A stretch of DNA of 64,000 nt, from assembly GCA_018417955.1 (NCBI GenBank), contig JACTVC010000015.1, positions 1,017,862 to 1,081,861 on the forward strand, read 5' to 3'. The stretch is from Laccaria trichodermophora (taxonomy: Eukaryota; Basidiomycota; Agaricomycetes; Agaricales; Hydnangiaceae). A program made the position numbers and the translations under genes. Below the pieces are notes generated by a model. It was not told the DNA's origin. It was given only the letters and a program-made list of their open reading frames with translations, and ran no database searches. Position 1 is the first letter of the stretch, and every line of letters begins with the position of its first letter. Below are positions 31,000-42,975 of the stretch, one piece after another.

Positions 31000-32097
31000 T
31001 TGTTGGCTGAGCTCACCTTAGTTTGAGTTGCTCGAATATGTACTTGTATTCCCCTGGAACCGCGTTCATGGAATCTTATCGCTATTTCGATGTTGCCACC
31101 GCAATAATTAAAACCCAGAAATCCGCAGCGTTAAGGGCAAATATAACGGCCTAAGAGACAGAAGCATGCCTTCAGAAGTTAGCATTTTGGCATTTCGGTT
31201 ACTGACATTATAAACAGATGCTGACCTGGTCAACGCCATCGGGCGCGACGGCTCGCCTTCCCATCTCCATGTCCCATGCTAGTTCTTCGACGCCTATGGG
31301 ATTAAAAGCCCCCTTGCAGTTGCACCAGCCACACTCGCTGATCTCTGCTTGACTTCCATCCATCCCACCAAAGCCATTTCAGTCTACGCGAGACTCGAGC
31401 TGAGTGGCTTTGACGGAATTAAGATCCTGTTTGTTCCGCGCTCATGGAAAGTGGCGGTTTAGATCAGAAAGGGCACTTGGTGGTGGTGGTGGATTCAGCC
31501 TGAGGATAATCGAAAGGCTAGGGTAGCAGTAAAGAGAAATCACCTCGAAGTTTTACTTACGATTCGGATGGTTTTGGGATGGTTATGTAAGAATGGCCTA
31601 CGTACTTATACGTTCCCAACACCGTGCGCGTTATAACACTCATACTTGCCTAAGTCTTCGTTCATAACACAGTGGACTGAAACCCTTGGAGACTGGGCAA
31701 CTTTCGTGTGGTCGCTCAGTAAAATCTCATCGATATCCACAAACGTTCTACATACATCGCTGAGTGAGCTCTTCTCATGACTCGGATTCCACTCCACCCA
31801 GATACATATCTTGACGCTCAGAAGAATCATGGTCCTTCAGGCCCGGTTCCTTATCAAAAGCGACACAGAGATTGTAAGGCTCCAACGTGCCATGTCATAG
31901 GACCTGCTCTTGCGTCTTAATGACGTCGACGAAAAGTCGGGTGGACTTGTCGTTATCGATTGAATGCTTCAAGCCAAGCCTTCGGTATGGTTGAGCACGG
32001 AGCATTTTTGGAAGACAGAAACTCAGGAAAGCAATGGAGGTCACCGGATTTGGACACTGACAGCTGGTGCGAACGGGGGGAACCTGAACTGAACAAT
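31000..32097. other. Intergenic
   Basis: No gene is seen. A short piece near 31385-31415 resembles part of the 12.6-kb gene (TCTACGCG, then GTGGCTTTGACGGAATT). A weak F-block remnant (GAGCATTTTTGGAAG) lies at 31998-32015. Confidence 0.35.
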
Positions 32098-32103
32098 TAT
32101 AAA
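32098..32103 (+). promoter_or_regulatory. TATA box of F2c
   Basis: ATTATAAAGG is placed about 165 bp before the F2c frame, as in F2a and F2b. Confidence 0.6.
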
Positions 32104-32266
32104 GGTACCCCCAATGTTGTCCTAGACCTGGCACCCAAATACTACCTACCCCATTCTCCTGCCAATCCACATATGTAAGCCCTCTTCGTCGTTACAATCA
32201 GGATGAAAGCTCTGACTCCATACATTGTTGCGCATTTAACTTCCGCAGACCTCTAAACTATGCCTA

Positions 32267-32647
32267 GTGCGTTATCGATCCCGGTCCCAAAAAGCGGACC
32301 GTTGTCCTCTGACACAGCTGTATTACATAGCCAGTTTCCAGGTCAAGAACAACGGACACGTCGCCGTCGTTATCACCCACGGCACCATTCCCATACCCCC
32401 CGTGGTAGTTCCCCCCGGCGGAACTTCCCCACCATTCAATAGCGGCGGAAAATACAGTATCCGCTCAGAACTTGAGCATTTGCCGCTCCCAGACCCTGAG
32501 ATTATCATCACGTTCGCGCCAGAGGATCAATTTGAAGCCAAGGCGATCAACAGACCCTCTATCAATGTCGAAATTATCACCAAATTTGATTTTCCCAAAG
32601 GTAAGCCCTCTCATTTTGCTGTTATGCCTTGCAAAGATCGCTCATAA
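32267..32647 (+). CDS. Small protein, family F2 copy c (start unclear)
   Basis: The conserved part reads IASFQVKNNGHVAVVI, PPGGTSPPFNSGGKYSIRSE, HLPLPDPEIIITF, KAINRPSINVEIITKFDFPK. The frame has no ATG at its 5' end; the ATG at 32260 is in another frame, and compared with F2b the start region is 2 nt shorter. The copy may therefore be frameshifted near its start, or may use an upstream spliced exon. A GTAAGC donor at the end of KFDFPK and an acceptor at TTCCAG (about 54 nt) give a short C terminus. Function is unknown. Confidence 0.55.
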   Translation: MRYRSRSQKADRCPLTQLYYIASFQVKNNGHVAVVITHGTIPIPPVVVPPGGTSPPFNSGGKYSIRSELEHLPLPDPEIIITFAPEDQFEAKAINRPSINVEIITKFDFPKGKPSHFAVMPCKDRS

Positions 32648-33277
32648 ATTCCAGTCTGAATTGGTCGCTAGGTGGAAGCGGCTTACTGACTTTGTCGCTG
32701 GGCTCGTTTTGGTTATCGCGTTTTGTGACTCGTTCTTCGAAATACTTGAATGCCAATCTGACTGCAAAATATATATATCTTTGTTGGCGTAGGTCCAAGT
32801 TCGCCGTTTGTCAATCAGTTTGGGAATTAACACAAATTGCGATCAACTCGCCATACAAGCTGGTTTGAATACAGTTACCAGTTTTATTAGCGTTGACAAA
32901 CGATTCGATGGTTGCAGAACTATCACCACAGTTCCGTTGGAGTATAGGATCGTGCGAGGAAGAGTCAAGACGGGAGGACAGTTGGAGGACAGCTGATTTT
33001 GAATTTTCAGCGATTCAACCAGAATACTGTCAATTTGTGGAATCGACGACTCAGAGTAATAAGAAACGCAAATGAGTTTTGGGTTAGTTCGCCATTCGTA
33101 AACGAACGAACGACAAACTACCGTTCGGCTAAGAGCAAGTGTTGTGCCAAAAGTCCGGGGGGGAAAGCGTTACTTACCACTATGTAATAAAAATATCTGA
33201 GAACCTTCTGCACAAGCATAGATACGCTGGCCGTCTTGCAAGTCTTCAACGGAAAGGTTTCCGTAATCGTTTTCTTA
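32648..33277. other. Intergenic
   Basis: No supported gene or RNA is seen. Confidence 0.4.
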
Positions 33278-34288
33278 CTACCAAATACCAGGAATTAACT
33301 TCCAGGGAACTCTCTCCGCATAGTCTTCCCAACATTCCCGAAATGTTGCCTCTAGAACATTATCTTCTTTCTTCATCCTCGTCGTCATTCCATGACATGC
33401 GAAGAGACATTTCGCGACCCATACGCCTGCAAATGCCATTCCAAAAGTTCTTTGCCAAGTGTGCCAAATTGGACCCAAAGATGTCCAGTCGGCGGTCTGC
33501 GAAGCGCATCCAACATTTAGCGTCTCAGGGGACCATAATGACAGTGACGCTCCAAACAAGGTGAGGTACACCCCTGTATAGCTCGGGTGACGAACCCACG
33601 CATACGGGCCGTCAGTGATGAGGTGGTGTTTTGGGCGGATGGTTATTTCGAAGGTAAAGAACGGGCCAAGGGATTTGAAACACCTAGAAAGTTTTGTTAC
33701 GAAATATGACAGCCGTCAAGCATAGACGTACGTACCAGACACGTAATACCGCCGCGACAATGGTGGAGATCGTGCCGACGACCAGCGCGGGGTGAACTCC
33801 CACCGATTCCAGAGGTAGACCGTGCAATTTAACATCGGACTTGGCTGAGCAGCGGCTTATACTACCCAGAAATGCTGCCGCCAACGGTGTGTTACCACGG
33901 CTGCACCCGACCGCGGCCAACGCAAGAATATTTAGAAGCACCCCGGCCCAGATCATCAACTATAGAGTAATCAACATTTTTCTCGAAAAAATAAAACGGG
34001 CATTTGACATACTTTACTGCTAAAAGTAACCCATAATACGACCTTTTCAAAAGGCGATGTGATTCCGATGATTGGCGAATTTCTTGGATTGGATGTTGTG
34101 CGCGTCTTGCTCCCAAGCCCAAGTTTCTGAACAAAGTAAATCTGGTCCTCTTTTTTAACCGGCGGATTCGGCGGAGAAAGGGAGACATGCACAGAAAGAG
34201 CTGTTATAAAGAGGAGTAGGGCTTTGCTACCAAGATATGGCAAAATTGGAAGCATTTCGATGTGTGCGCCGAGGGTGAGGTGGGGCAC
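33278..34288 (-). CDS. Isoprenylcysteine carboxyl methyltransferase-like (Ste14/ICMT)
   Basis: Three exons (to 34013, 33959-33736, 33683-33278) give 290 aa from ATG 34255, or 301 aa from 34288. The C-terminal half has the ICMT signature: RPKHHLITDGPYAWVRHPSY with TG following, then a hydrophobic stretch, and the final ECWEDYAERVPWKLIPGIW. Several membrane segments are visible (residues about 3-20, 85-105, 130-150 and two near the C terminus). ICMT methylates the prenylated C-terminal cysteine of CAAX proteins in the ER membrane using S-adenosylmethionine; in fungi this includes pheromone and Ras/Rho proteins. The family assignment is firm; the substrate is not visible. Confidence 0.85.
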
Positions 34289-36433
34289 GCCTTTTGCGAT
34301 GGGATTAAATACTGCACCCTCGGGGGAGGAGGAATCTAGGAACCATTGGATGCGTCATCGTGGCGGGCCACGAATTGAGGGTTTCGCAATCAAATTTAGA
34401 GGGCGGAAGGCAACACGTCTTTTTAATTTGGCGTCAAAAAGAGTGATCTCGAATGAAAATAGAAAATCGCGAGTTCTACCCCAAGCGGAGAACTCCCTAA
34501 GTTCGTTTTCAATTCGAGATACAGTATGCGCTTCTGATTTCGAAGAATTTCTTGGACCTTATAGGATACCTCTCCCGCTTCAGTTGACCAAAGCGATAGG
34601 ATTGAAGTAAGGAGGTTCCAAGGCTAAAGCGAAAGCAAGCCTCAAGGTGGAGAACGCATCCGTTGGTGGACGTAATGAGGCGTAACGAGGCGTAAAGTTG
34701 CCACAAACGATGAACGTTGTAGATCACGGAATCCCCTGAGCAGTCTTCCGATTGTATAGACCTTAAGACTGCGAATCACATTTCCATCGCTTCAAGTCCA
34801 GAACTGACCATCCAGGGCTTCTCGTCACCAGAAATGGAATAAAATGTCCTACGAATCCGGCATGATAGGATTTTTTAGCTAGTGATGATTCGGGGGACAG
34901 GATGGATCAAAACCCATTCAGGCGCATCTTCATCTTTGTTAAATGAGGAGCCTACGCCCTTGACCTCGGGATTCGATGCAGGGATGGAAAGCAAAGGCCT
35001 TCAATCTCGGGCCAAGAGATTCTTCTCCGAAAAATCTTTACATGGGAAAGAGGTACTAGAAGATGGAGACTGTTGGAGATGAATTTTGAAGGACCTAGAT
35101 GACAATATTGTGTCGTAGGGCGAGTTGCAGTCCAGCAGATGGACTGGTAGTGCGTCGAAGCAAGTGAAGTAAGCACGAAATGCATTAGAACACACGTCGT
35201 CCGCATCGCAAGATTAAAAAGCACCATCTGAACGCTAAGCCGGAGGGATAAAATTTGAAAGAGAAGGCCTCGAACCTCAAACAGGTAAGAGTAAACTCCA
35301 CCCGACATGACAGGACAGGACGTTGATGAGAACTTGAAGGTGCGTCAAAAGCTTGGAGGCGTATCAGAGCCGACATTTGAATGCCTAAAGACTAAGTCAG
35401 AGTCAGTGGGGACTCCACAACTGGGACCCATCTCCGCGACGGCGCTACTCCTAGGTTTTGGTCAATGAAAACAAACATGAGATTGAATCCCATCAGCACA
35501 AGAGTGGGCATGAACGGCGAGACTGTCCATAACGCTAATCAGCAATGCAACCGGTGCTGATGAGCTGATATTGAGGTATACGTCAAACGGAAGAGGATGT
35601 ACGTGGGGAGTACCACAATCTGATCTTTGGGCTTCATTAATTTTCTAGACTGCAGGATGAGATGAGTAGAGAGTTATTGCTCACCTTGAATCATTTGAGA
35701 TATTACTTCAGTGAAAAGAGGGCGCCTTGCAAGCGCCTTGGCCGAGTTGAGCGTAAGTAGCCATGACGCGTCCATCGCAGTGGGGTCGTGGCAGTACTAA
35801 GTAATGATAGACGTGGGCAGATTGTAGCGGCGTTACTCGCATATGTATTTCAACTTGAATGAGGAGATCAGGACGGCTGGCAAGGAGCAGTTCAGGATCT
35901 ACATCCTAGTTCGCCATTTTTGACGATGGAGGATTGAATATTGATGCGTGATGCTTGAATTGATGTGGCAGTGATCTTGCCTCAGAGTTGCAAAAAATGA
36001 AAATAAAGGATGCCGAAGTTACAATAAAGTTACAACTTTGATTTTAACGATGGATCATGGCACAGATAAAAAGCGATGACCAAAACCCAGAATCCCTGAT
36101 ATATAAAAAGTACAAGTGACGATGTTAATAATGATGTCTAAAATGACCAAAAATCCAATGAAAAATGTAAGTATGCCACACAGATTCGTAAGTGGGCCTC
36201 GATAGCGAGGAAAGCTTGAAGTTCGGTCGAAAGGACCGCATCGCACTAGTAGCCAAACTCCTATGACAAAGCCCTATCGAGACTTTGCACAGGAGCGGTT
36301 ACAAGCTAAAGGCAGGTGGGTGAAAAAAATGGCGAAGTGTCCGAGAAAAATGCAAAATGATGGGAGTAAGTGTACAATGGATGCGGGGGAACATAAATGA
36401 AGAAATAAAATAAAGGGCAATTGCGCAAACTAC
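34289..36433. other. Intergenic, 2.1 kb
   Basis: Short ORFs occur on both strands but none shows a domain, a plausible splice pattern or conservation within the window. Confidence 0.4.
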
Positions 36434-38166
36434 CTATTGGTAGATGGACCCATTGTAAAGGTATTGGGTATTGGCCATCATGTCGGATATCTCCTGTTGC
36501 AGCTGTTGTTGCTCGACGGTGAGGGCCATAGAGTCCTCATGATCGAGATTAAAATCGAGCTGCTGGTAGATGGGTTCTTGCGGTGTGAATAACTCCTGCT
36601 CCAGCATGCCTTGGTCAAGGCCGAGGTCGAGATTGAACTCCTGGTAGCTGGGCTCTTGAGGTGCACACGAGTTCTGCTTGAACATGCCTCGGCCGAAGTC
36701 GCAATTGAACTGCTGTTCAGTAGGTTCTTGTGGTGTGTACGAGTTCTGCTCGAGCGTGCCCATATCGAGGCTGAATTCCAACTGCTGGTAGGTGGGTTCG
36801 GGCAATGCGTATGGATTCTGCTCGAACTGCGACAACTGAGCAAAAATCGCAGCATCCACGTTGTACGGCGCCGGAGTCAAGTCAAAGTTGACTGACTCTT
36901 GGGGAGCGGGAAGGTCGCCGTAGTACTGGACCGGCACCTGCTCGTGTTGGGGGGAGTGTCCCACAATGACATTGTTGAACATCTCTGTCCCTTGCTGAAG
37001 CACCCGATGATGGTACCCATTGAAGTTCGTTGACGATGTAGCTTCAATTGACTTCATAAAGGTATTGAAGGGATAAGGAAGGGAGAGAAGAGGGAGATGG
37101 GCGTTTGGCGGGTCTGAGTTGGTATGATCAGGGCTTTTTCTCAACGACGACTTGGTAAGAAGCTGCTCTTCTGACTTGCCGGACCCGACAACTTGAATAT
37201 CTTGACATCCCTGCTCATGACCCCTCGTCACGCTCGATGATTCGTGAGCCACGTGAGTATCACAAGGGCTAGCGGAGGGGTCTTCCACGGTGACTCGACG
37301 GTGCAAGAAGAACCCGTGAGAGGAAGGGCAGCTCAGCTTGAAATTGGGGTCGTCAACGACGCTCTCCCACGGGAAGGTCCAGGGGACGAAGACTCCCTCT
37401 GGACCGATGTCGTGGAGACAGAGGTCTTCGATGCAGGTAGAGAGGTCGAGGGACGATCGATCACTGGGCGTGGAGGGAAAATCAGGCGAGCTTGCAGATG
37501 AGGAGTCCGACGGGGAAGAGCATCTGGAGCGGTAGGACTCTGAGTACCTCCGAAAGGATTCAGAGGGGTCCTTGCGCGCCCGACGCTGCCTGCTCTTAGC
37601 AGAGCGGCTAGTAGGGTCCCTGGGTCCAACCTGGGGGACATATTGGTGGATATTCTTCTTGTGGCGAGTAAGCGACGCGGGGTCTGCAGTCTTAAATTCA
37701 CATTCCGTGAATGGACATTTGTGGGGCTTATTCCCCGCTCTGCGCGCGAGAAGGATGGTTAGTCAAAGCTCAAGAGGGAGGAAACAGCGAGGGAACAGCG
37801 ACATACTTTCTGTCCAAATGGATGTTCAATTCTTGAAGATTGCTCCAACCCCTGTTGCAGCATGCACATATGAAACTGGATAAGATCTAGGTAAGTGTCT
37901 TTGAAATTAAGTCAAGACGAGTCACGTACTCCTTGACAGGGTTGTGGGTCTTCTTATGACGACTCAAGTCGTGTTTGCGAGAGAGAACTTTGTAACAGAT
38001 GTCGCAGACGGCTCCGCCGGGCGGAGCGACCGCTAGAACGGAAGGTACCTCGAAAGAGGTCTGGGAGGGTCAAATCAATACAGGATTAACAAGAGTGCAG
38101 GTCATGTGGCATGCTTACCGATTTGGCGGCCTTAGCCGCAGCTTGCGCTTTGCGTGAAGCAGGCAT
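36434..38166 (-). CDS. C2H2 zinc-finger protein, probable transcription factor
   Basis: Four exons (38166-38119, 38060-37930, 37875-37807, 37739-36434) join to 517 aa. Three zinc fingers lie in the first 115 residues: CDICYKVLSRKHDLSRHKKTH, then ICACCNRGWSNLQELNIHL, then CPFTECEFKTADPASLTRH with KKNIH. A basic linker (SRSAKSRQRRARKD) may be a nuclear signal. The C-terminal third carries four degenerate repeats of about 25 residues built around QNSYTPQEPTEQQF / DFNLD, rich in Gln, Glu, Asp and Tyr, which could serve as an activation region. A polyQ-like VEQQQLQQE follows. Targets are unknown. The start exon is short and ends in a GTAAGC donor. Confidence 0.85.
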
Positions 38167-38939
38167 AACAATAAACCAAATAAGGCTTAAGAGAGCGGGG
38201 AGGCGAGAGTAGCTGGTGAGGGCGCTGAGAGGCTAATAGAAGGCGGGGAGCTCGAGGTGGCCGAAAGGGCGCACTGGTGGACTTTGGGATGCCACAAACC
38301 ATCGGGGGACCGCCTCCTTTTAACGCCCTCAAAAATATGGTGGATTGGTTTCCTCCAGAATCGATTTCTACCCTATTTGGGCTGGAAAACCAATTGAGCC
38401 ACCGAGAAGCCTTATAAGGCGACTACAGCGGATTGGTCGCGACCCACTTTTTAAGAAAGATACCGATGATGGTAAGTTGTCGGTATATAACAATGGGCAT
38501 GAGGCGGGAGTGGCTCAGCTGAAAACCTGCCGTATAAGGCAAAAATGGTTGTGGGCCAAGCATGGATTGGTTACCGGTAACGTTCGGCCATCTAGAAAAT
38601 TCAGAGGGACAAGGGCCACCGGATAGCGAGTTGCGTTGGGCTTTCTGAGAGGGACATGGAGGAAGAGAGCAAAGTTCCGTCGTGTACGTAACACCTGAGA
38701 TAAGATTAGCGCACGTCAACTCAATGCAGGTCGACCCTAAATATTAAATACACACACAAAAATTTAAATGCCACTTCATTTCCGAGGGCATGCGCCTCTA
38801 GAGAAACCAAAACTGGACTTTATACATAGAGCTTGCGATTTAGTCTCTCTACATGAGGCTTTACAGAACAGGTTGGAGATACTACTGAGCTTTGGAATGC
38901 AACTTCTAACTCCACATCCCTCTCAAGCAACCTGAACCT
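38167..38939. other. Intergenic between two minus-strand genes
   Basis: It contains the upstream region of the zinc-finger gene and the 3' flank of the VHS gene. Nothing else is supported. Confidence 0.4.
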
Positions 38940-40826
38940 TCAAAATAAACCTGCTAGGTCTGCGAATGGATCCTTGCCTTGTTGCGCAGTGGTGCTTGAG
39001 GGCGTCGGCTGAGACTGAGGCTGTTGTTGAGGTTGCGTAATAGGCGGCGACGGAGTATATTGGGTTGCCCCCATTCCTACCCCCAGCCGAGGAGCAGCAG
39101 AACCTCCCATCGATGAACCCATTCCAGCCATCGTGTTCACTGGACCCTTTGCATGCCCACCGGCTCCAAAGTAATTTGGCGCGGGCGTATTGGGGAGCAT
39201 AATCGAGGCTGGCGGAGTGGCTGACTGGTGTGGGGGTGTCATCGACCCTATCATCCCCATTCCCATGTTCCTAGCCCCGTTGTGCGCCACTGGCGTAGGA
39301 GCGTAGGTTTGAGGTTGAGGTTGCATGAACATTGGCATTCCCACACCCATCGGTGTTGGTATGCCCATCGGTGGTGGTATACCCATCGGTGGTGGTATGC
39401 CCATTGGAGTTGGTACGCCCATTGACCTTCCCATCACGTTTACAGAAGTCATCGGTGAATTCGTCGAGAATGGTGATATCAGTGACGGCGCTTGACCTGT
39501 CGGCACTGGTGCAGATGGCGTCGAAAAGAGCCCAGCCAAATCGCTACCACCCGTTGCCGTGGAAGTTGGTATGGCTTCGTCGTCCAGGTCGATCAACGAT
39601 AAACCTTGCGAATTTGATAGTTCGGTTGGGATAGGATTCGACGCAACCGTGAAATCGCCTTTCTTGAATGCCTCATATCGTGTAATAACAGAGTTGATTT
39701 GGTCATTGATTTGAAGGAAGGTATCTTCGCGAAATATCAGAATTGTGTGCATGTGGGGGAAAAGCCGCTCAGAATACGCACCCAGTGATTCTGGGTCATC
39801 CGTTTCCGCGTCTGATATCCACTTTTGCAACTTCGGTCGAGCGGCCACCAATATTTGAGAGACTTGCTAGAAACGCAGGAGAGTAAGTCTTGCGAGGGGA
39901 AAACGGGAATACAGATAAAATATTTACATGATACGCATCACCTTCCACGAAACGCTCCCCCCTCGTCGAGTCCACATTATCCAGCATCTCATTCAACAAA
40001 ATGACCTTCTGCTCCAGCTTATTGAGGTCCGTGAGCGCCTGTGATCGGTAATCCGGCTTCGCATCTGGATTGGCTCCCGCAAGTGACTTCATCAATTCCT
40101 GCGCAGCCGCCAGATCCCTCGGGGTGCCACGTCGAATGAGCTCCTGCAGTTTGGCTGATTGGGCTTCCCGGTCTTCCTCTTCCAACTCTTCTGCCGATTT
40201 GAGATTCTAAGAATGAGACAATAAGCGAGAGCTCCTATGCATGCCTTGAGATACGCACGGAAGCAGACGCCAGTGAAGGCTGTCGCGGCAAGTCTCGAAA
40301 CCGATAACCCTTGAACGTCAGAAGACGGTGCATATCTCTGATATTCCCCAGATCCTCCTTCCACCTCGATTCCGTGCAGATCGTCTCCTTCCACGTGTTG
40401 ATGAGCTCAAGAATTCTGGACATGACCGGACCAGGGAAGGGTGGCGGTCTCTCAGGAAAGCGGCGGACAAGCTCATTGAGAAATTCCTTGGTGGATATTT
40501 GTAGATGGAAAGGGTATCCACATGATTGAACGAGGGTATCGAGTAGCGCCAGGGCAAGGATGGCGATGTGGGGGTTGCGGTGGTTTGCGAGGCGCGCGAT
40601 ACTCATGGCAGCATCTCGTGGACTTTGTCGAGGGGTAGATAAGTAGATATTCAGAAAATATATATATGAAAGCGCACTTGTTGGCCTTTTTCGTATTGAT
40701 GAACTCTGCGACCTCCAGATGTACCGCGTAATTGGGTTCGTGCAAAGAGGGCTCACAGGCCCGTGTGATAAGGACCTCGATAGGAGACACCTTCGTCCAA
40801 CCGACGCCCGTCGGACTCTGCAACAT
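38940..40826 (-). CDS. VHS-GAT (GGA-like) trafficking adaptor
   Basis: Exons 40826-40678, 40622-40259, 40206-39928 and 39866-38940 give 572 aa. The VHS domain covers about residues 10-150 (CEPSLHEPNYAVHLEVAEFI, NHRNPHIAILALALLDTLV, CGYPFHLQISTKEFLNELVR, FPERPPPFPG). A GAT-like helical region follows (ELEEEDREAQSAKLQELIRR, DLNKLEQKVILLNEMLDN, INDQINSVITRYEAFKKG). The rest is Pro/Met/Gly-rich, with PMGIPPPMG repeats, and ends KDPFADLAGLF. No gamma-adaptin ear (GAE) domain is seen, unlike yeast Gga1/2. GGA proteins bind Arf-GTP and cargo at the trans-Golgi and sort them to endosomes. Confidence 0.85.
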
Positions 40827-41393
40827 CGTGAAGGTAGTCGATCAAGTGTAGAACGGCGACGACAAAGGGTATTTCAGATTTTAGTACGTGGAAGAGATCG
40901 TTCGACACAGCCACTGACTACATCTATGATTTGGAGAAAAGAAAATCAGTCTGGCGTAGGATAAAAACAGGATCTTTGCTAAGTTAGTAGAAGCTTGGGA
41001 AACGCTGTATGAAAGTGGAGATCAGGATTCAGGAAGGATTGGTAAAATCCATCGTCGAGTCAAGCAATTTAGCGTTCAATAATCACAAATCCTTGAGGCG
41101 CAGCGAGACTCGGAATTCGATTCGAATTGATTGCAAATTCAAACGCTCAAGCTTCTCAGGTTTACACCTCATAGTCGAAGCAAAGCGGTGTAGTCTTCCA
41201 CTCGAAACATAATCTTTGCACTTTCACTTGAGCTTCCGAGGGGCAGCTTTAGAAGAGGGTCAAAAGGTAGAAATATCGGACCGTTACAATCAGGACTTTA
41301 CAAGTTGAACAAGAGTAAGAATTTGTCGATCTTGCAGTTTAATCGTTAGGTTGAAAAGTTCCAATTACCACCGACTGACAAGTGGGAAGGGGG
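40827..41393. other. Intergenic
   Basis: No supported gene is seen. Confidence 0.4.
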
Positions 41394-42975
41394 TCAAGTT
41401 GGTGGAGCCACAAAGTCCATGACGCACAGTCCATAATCCTTTATTATAACGAGTCGACCAGATACTGCACAGAAGTAGAAATCTTGTGCGGGACCACAAA
41501 AGATTGACCTGGTTATAGCTACGCATTCTCCTTCGGTTCCATCCGCTTGATTTGGAGTGGCCATCAGACCAATTAAAATGTTATCGCCGTAGCGCCATCG
41601 TTGACAGATGTTCTTGTTGCATAAACACGAATGATGGAGTCTATTCAAGCTGGCTAGCCCGGGAAAAGACGCAGTTCGTACCCTTGGCCTAGCCCAGTTA
41701 GAAGTTGGGCCCGATTCGAGCATGTAAAAGGCCATTTTGTCTTCGGACGAGTTTTTCTCTGAAGCGACGCCAATTGGTACATCACCAGAGGGTGGCCACC
41801 ACGACGAGGGTGATGAAAAAATGGCACGTCCAGAAAATGTGGGGTAGTTGAGGGTGTGCTTCAGTGTGGGCTGCGAGGCACCGAAGGAGCAGCCCAAGTT
41901 GAGGTCACCGTCACACCTTTCGACAGGGTCTTTCCGAAAAATTGGTATCTCCCACATCGTAATGTCAACGGAGCTCAGAATAATCATCAGGTAACGGTCC
42001 ATCAAAGATAGCTAAAAGCGTAAAATGGCCGGTTGAGTCTATGTGTCGGGGACAAGGGGGATTGAACGCACTGCTTGCATCTCAACTGGAGGTTTCCAAG
42101 TGATGGAGTCGTCAGTAGCCAAATTCCAAAGGACAACCTGGTCCATCTCATTTAAGAATGCGAAAAGGCCACCAGAGTTGGAATTTAGGTCAATGTTTCC
42201 ATTTATGTTTAACTCTCCTTTGCGTGTAAACTGTGGATACGGTCCTGACTGTGGGTAGATCTCGTATATCACCACTGTGGTATCAGATAAACTTGTGGAG
42301 TGATTGAGAATCAAGCTATGCAAAGGGGAAGCCAGCACTCACGGGTGCAAGCCACGGCGGTATGTGGATAATAAAAGTCCATCCCCACCAGCAGTCGGGC
42401 AGGTATCCATCACGACAAGCCCACTATCACGAAGCAAGGCGACGGGAAGGCAAGCTATCTGCGCTCTGGTTCCGACATTTCCAAGGTCCCACAAAGCGAT
42501 GTGACCATCTATGGCCGACTTGGTGAACAGGAAACGACCACCTGGAACGAGATACAGTTGATTGCAGAGATAAGGCTGTGCTCCAGAACCCAATGGCCGG
42601 AAAGGAAGTATCCTCTTGGGCTCCAGCTTTGCCTCTTCACACGAGTCATTTCTCAAACGAGCTACAAGCAGAGAAGGAGATAAAGCTGCGTGCTCTAGTT
42701 CTTTGACAGACATATTTTCAAGAGGAAAGCTGGGCATAAACACCCCGTGGTCGATACAAACGCGCTGCAGTGCGGCAAGCCACACGGTGCGCTGTTGAGA
42801 GGCCAAATTGAACGATTTGCAAGTCTATTTCGAGATCAGAGGTCAGTGATTTGATATACAGAGAGATCGGCTTCACCATTCTCAGCGAAACAATGTCGCT
42901 GGGATCAAGGAAACTCTGGATGAGAAATTGAAGGTCGAGCGGGAGTAAATCCATCGTCCGGAGATTTTGATGCAT
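41394..42975 (-). CDS. F-box protein
   Basis: The F-box lies at the N terminus (MDLLPLDLQFLIQSFLDPSD, IVSLRMTCKSFN). Exons 42975 or 42954 to 42877, 42824-42343, 42315-42072 and 42011-41394 join in frame to 473 aa from 42954. Downstream segments such as GGRFLFTKSAIDGHIALWDL, GGLFAFLNEMDQVVLWNLA and LSSVDITMWEIP resemble degenerate WD/beta-propeller strands, common in agaricomycete F-box proteins of this layout. It would act as a substrate receptor of an SCF ubiquitin ligase. The second intron (42342-42316) would be only 27 nt with GTGAGT and CATAG ends. Without it the frame stops at once; with it the frame continues to the end. Confidence 0.75.

Noticed and set aside
34952..35308. 118-aa minus-strand ORF
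   Set aside because: No domain, no neighbouring exons and composition like random sequence.
39228..39634. Plus-strand ORFs with His/Trp-rich repeats
   Set aside because: Antisense of the PMGIPPPMG repeats of the GGA-like gene.
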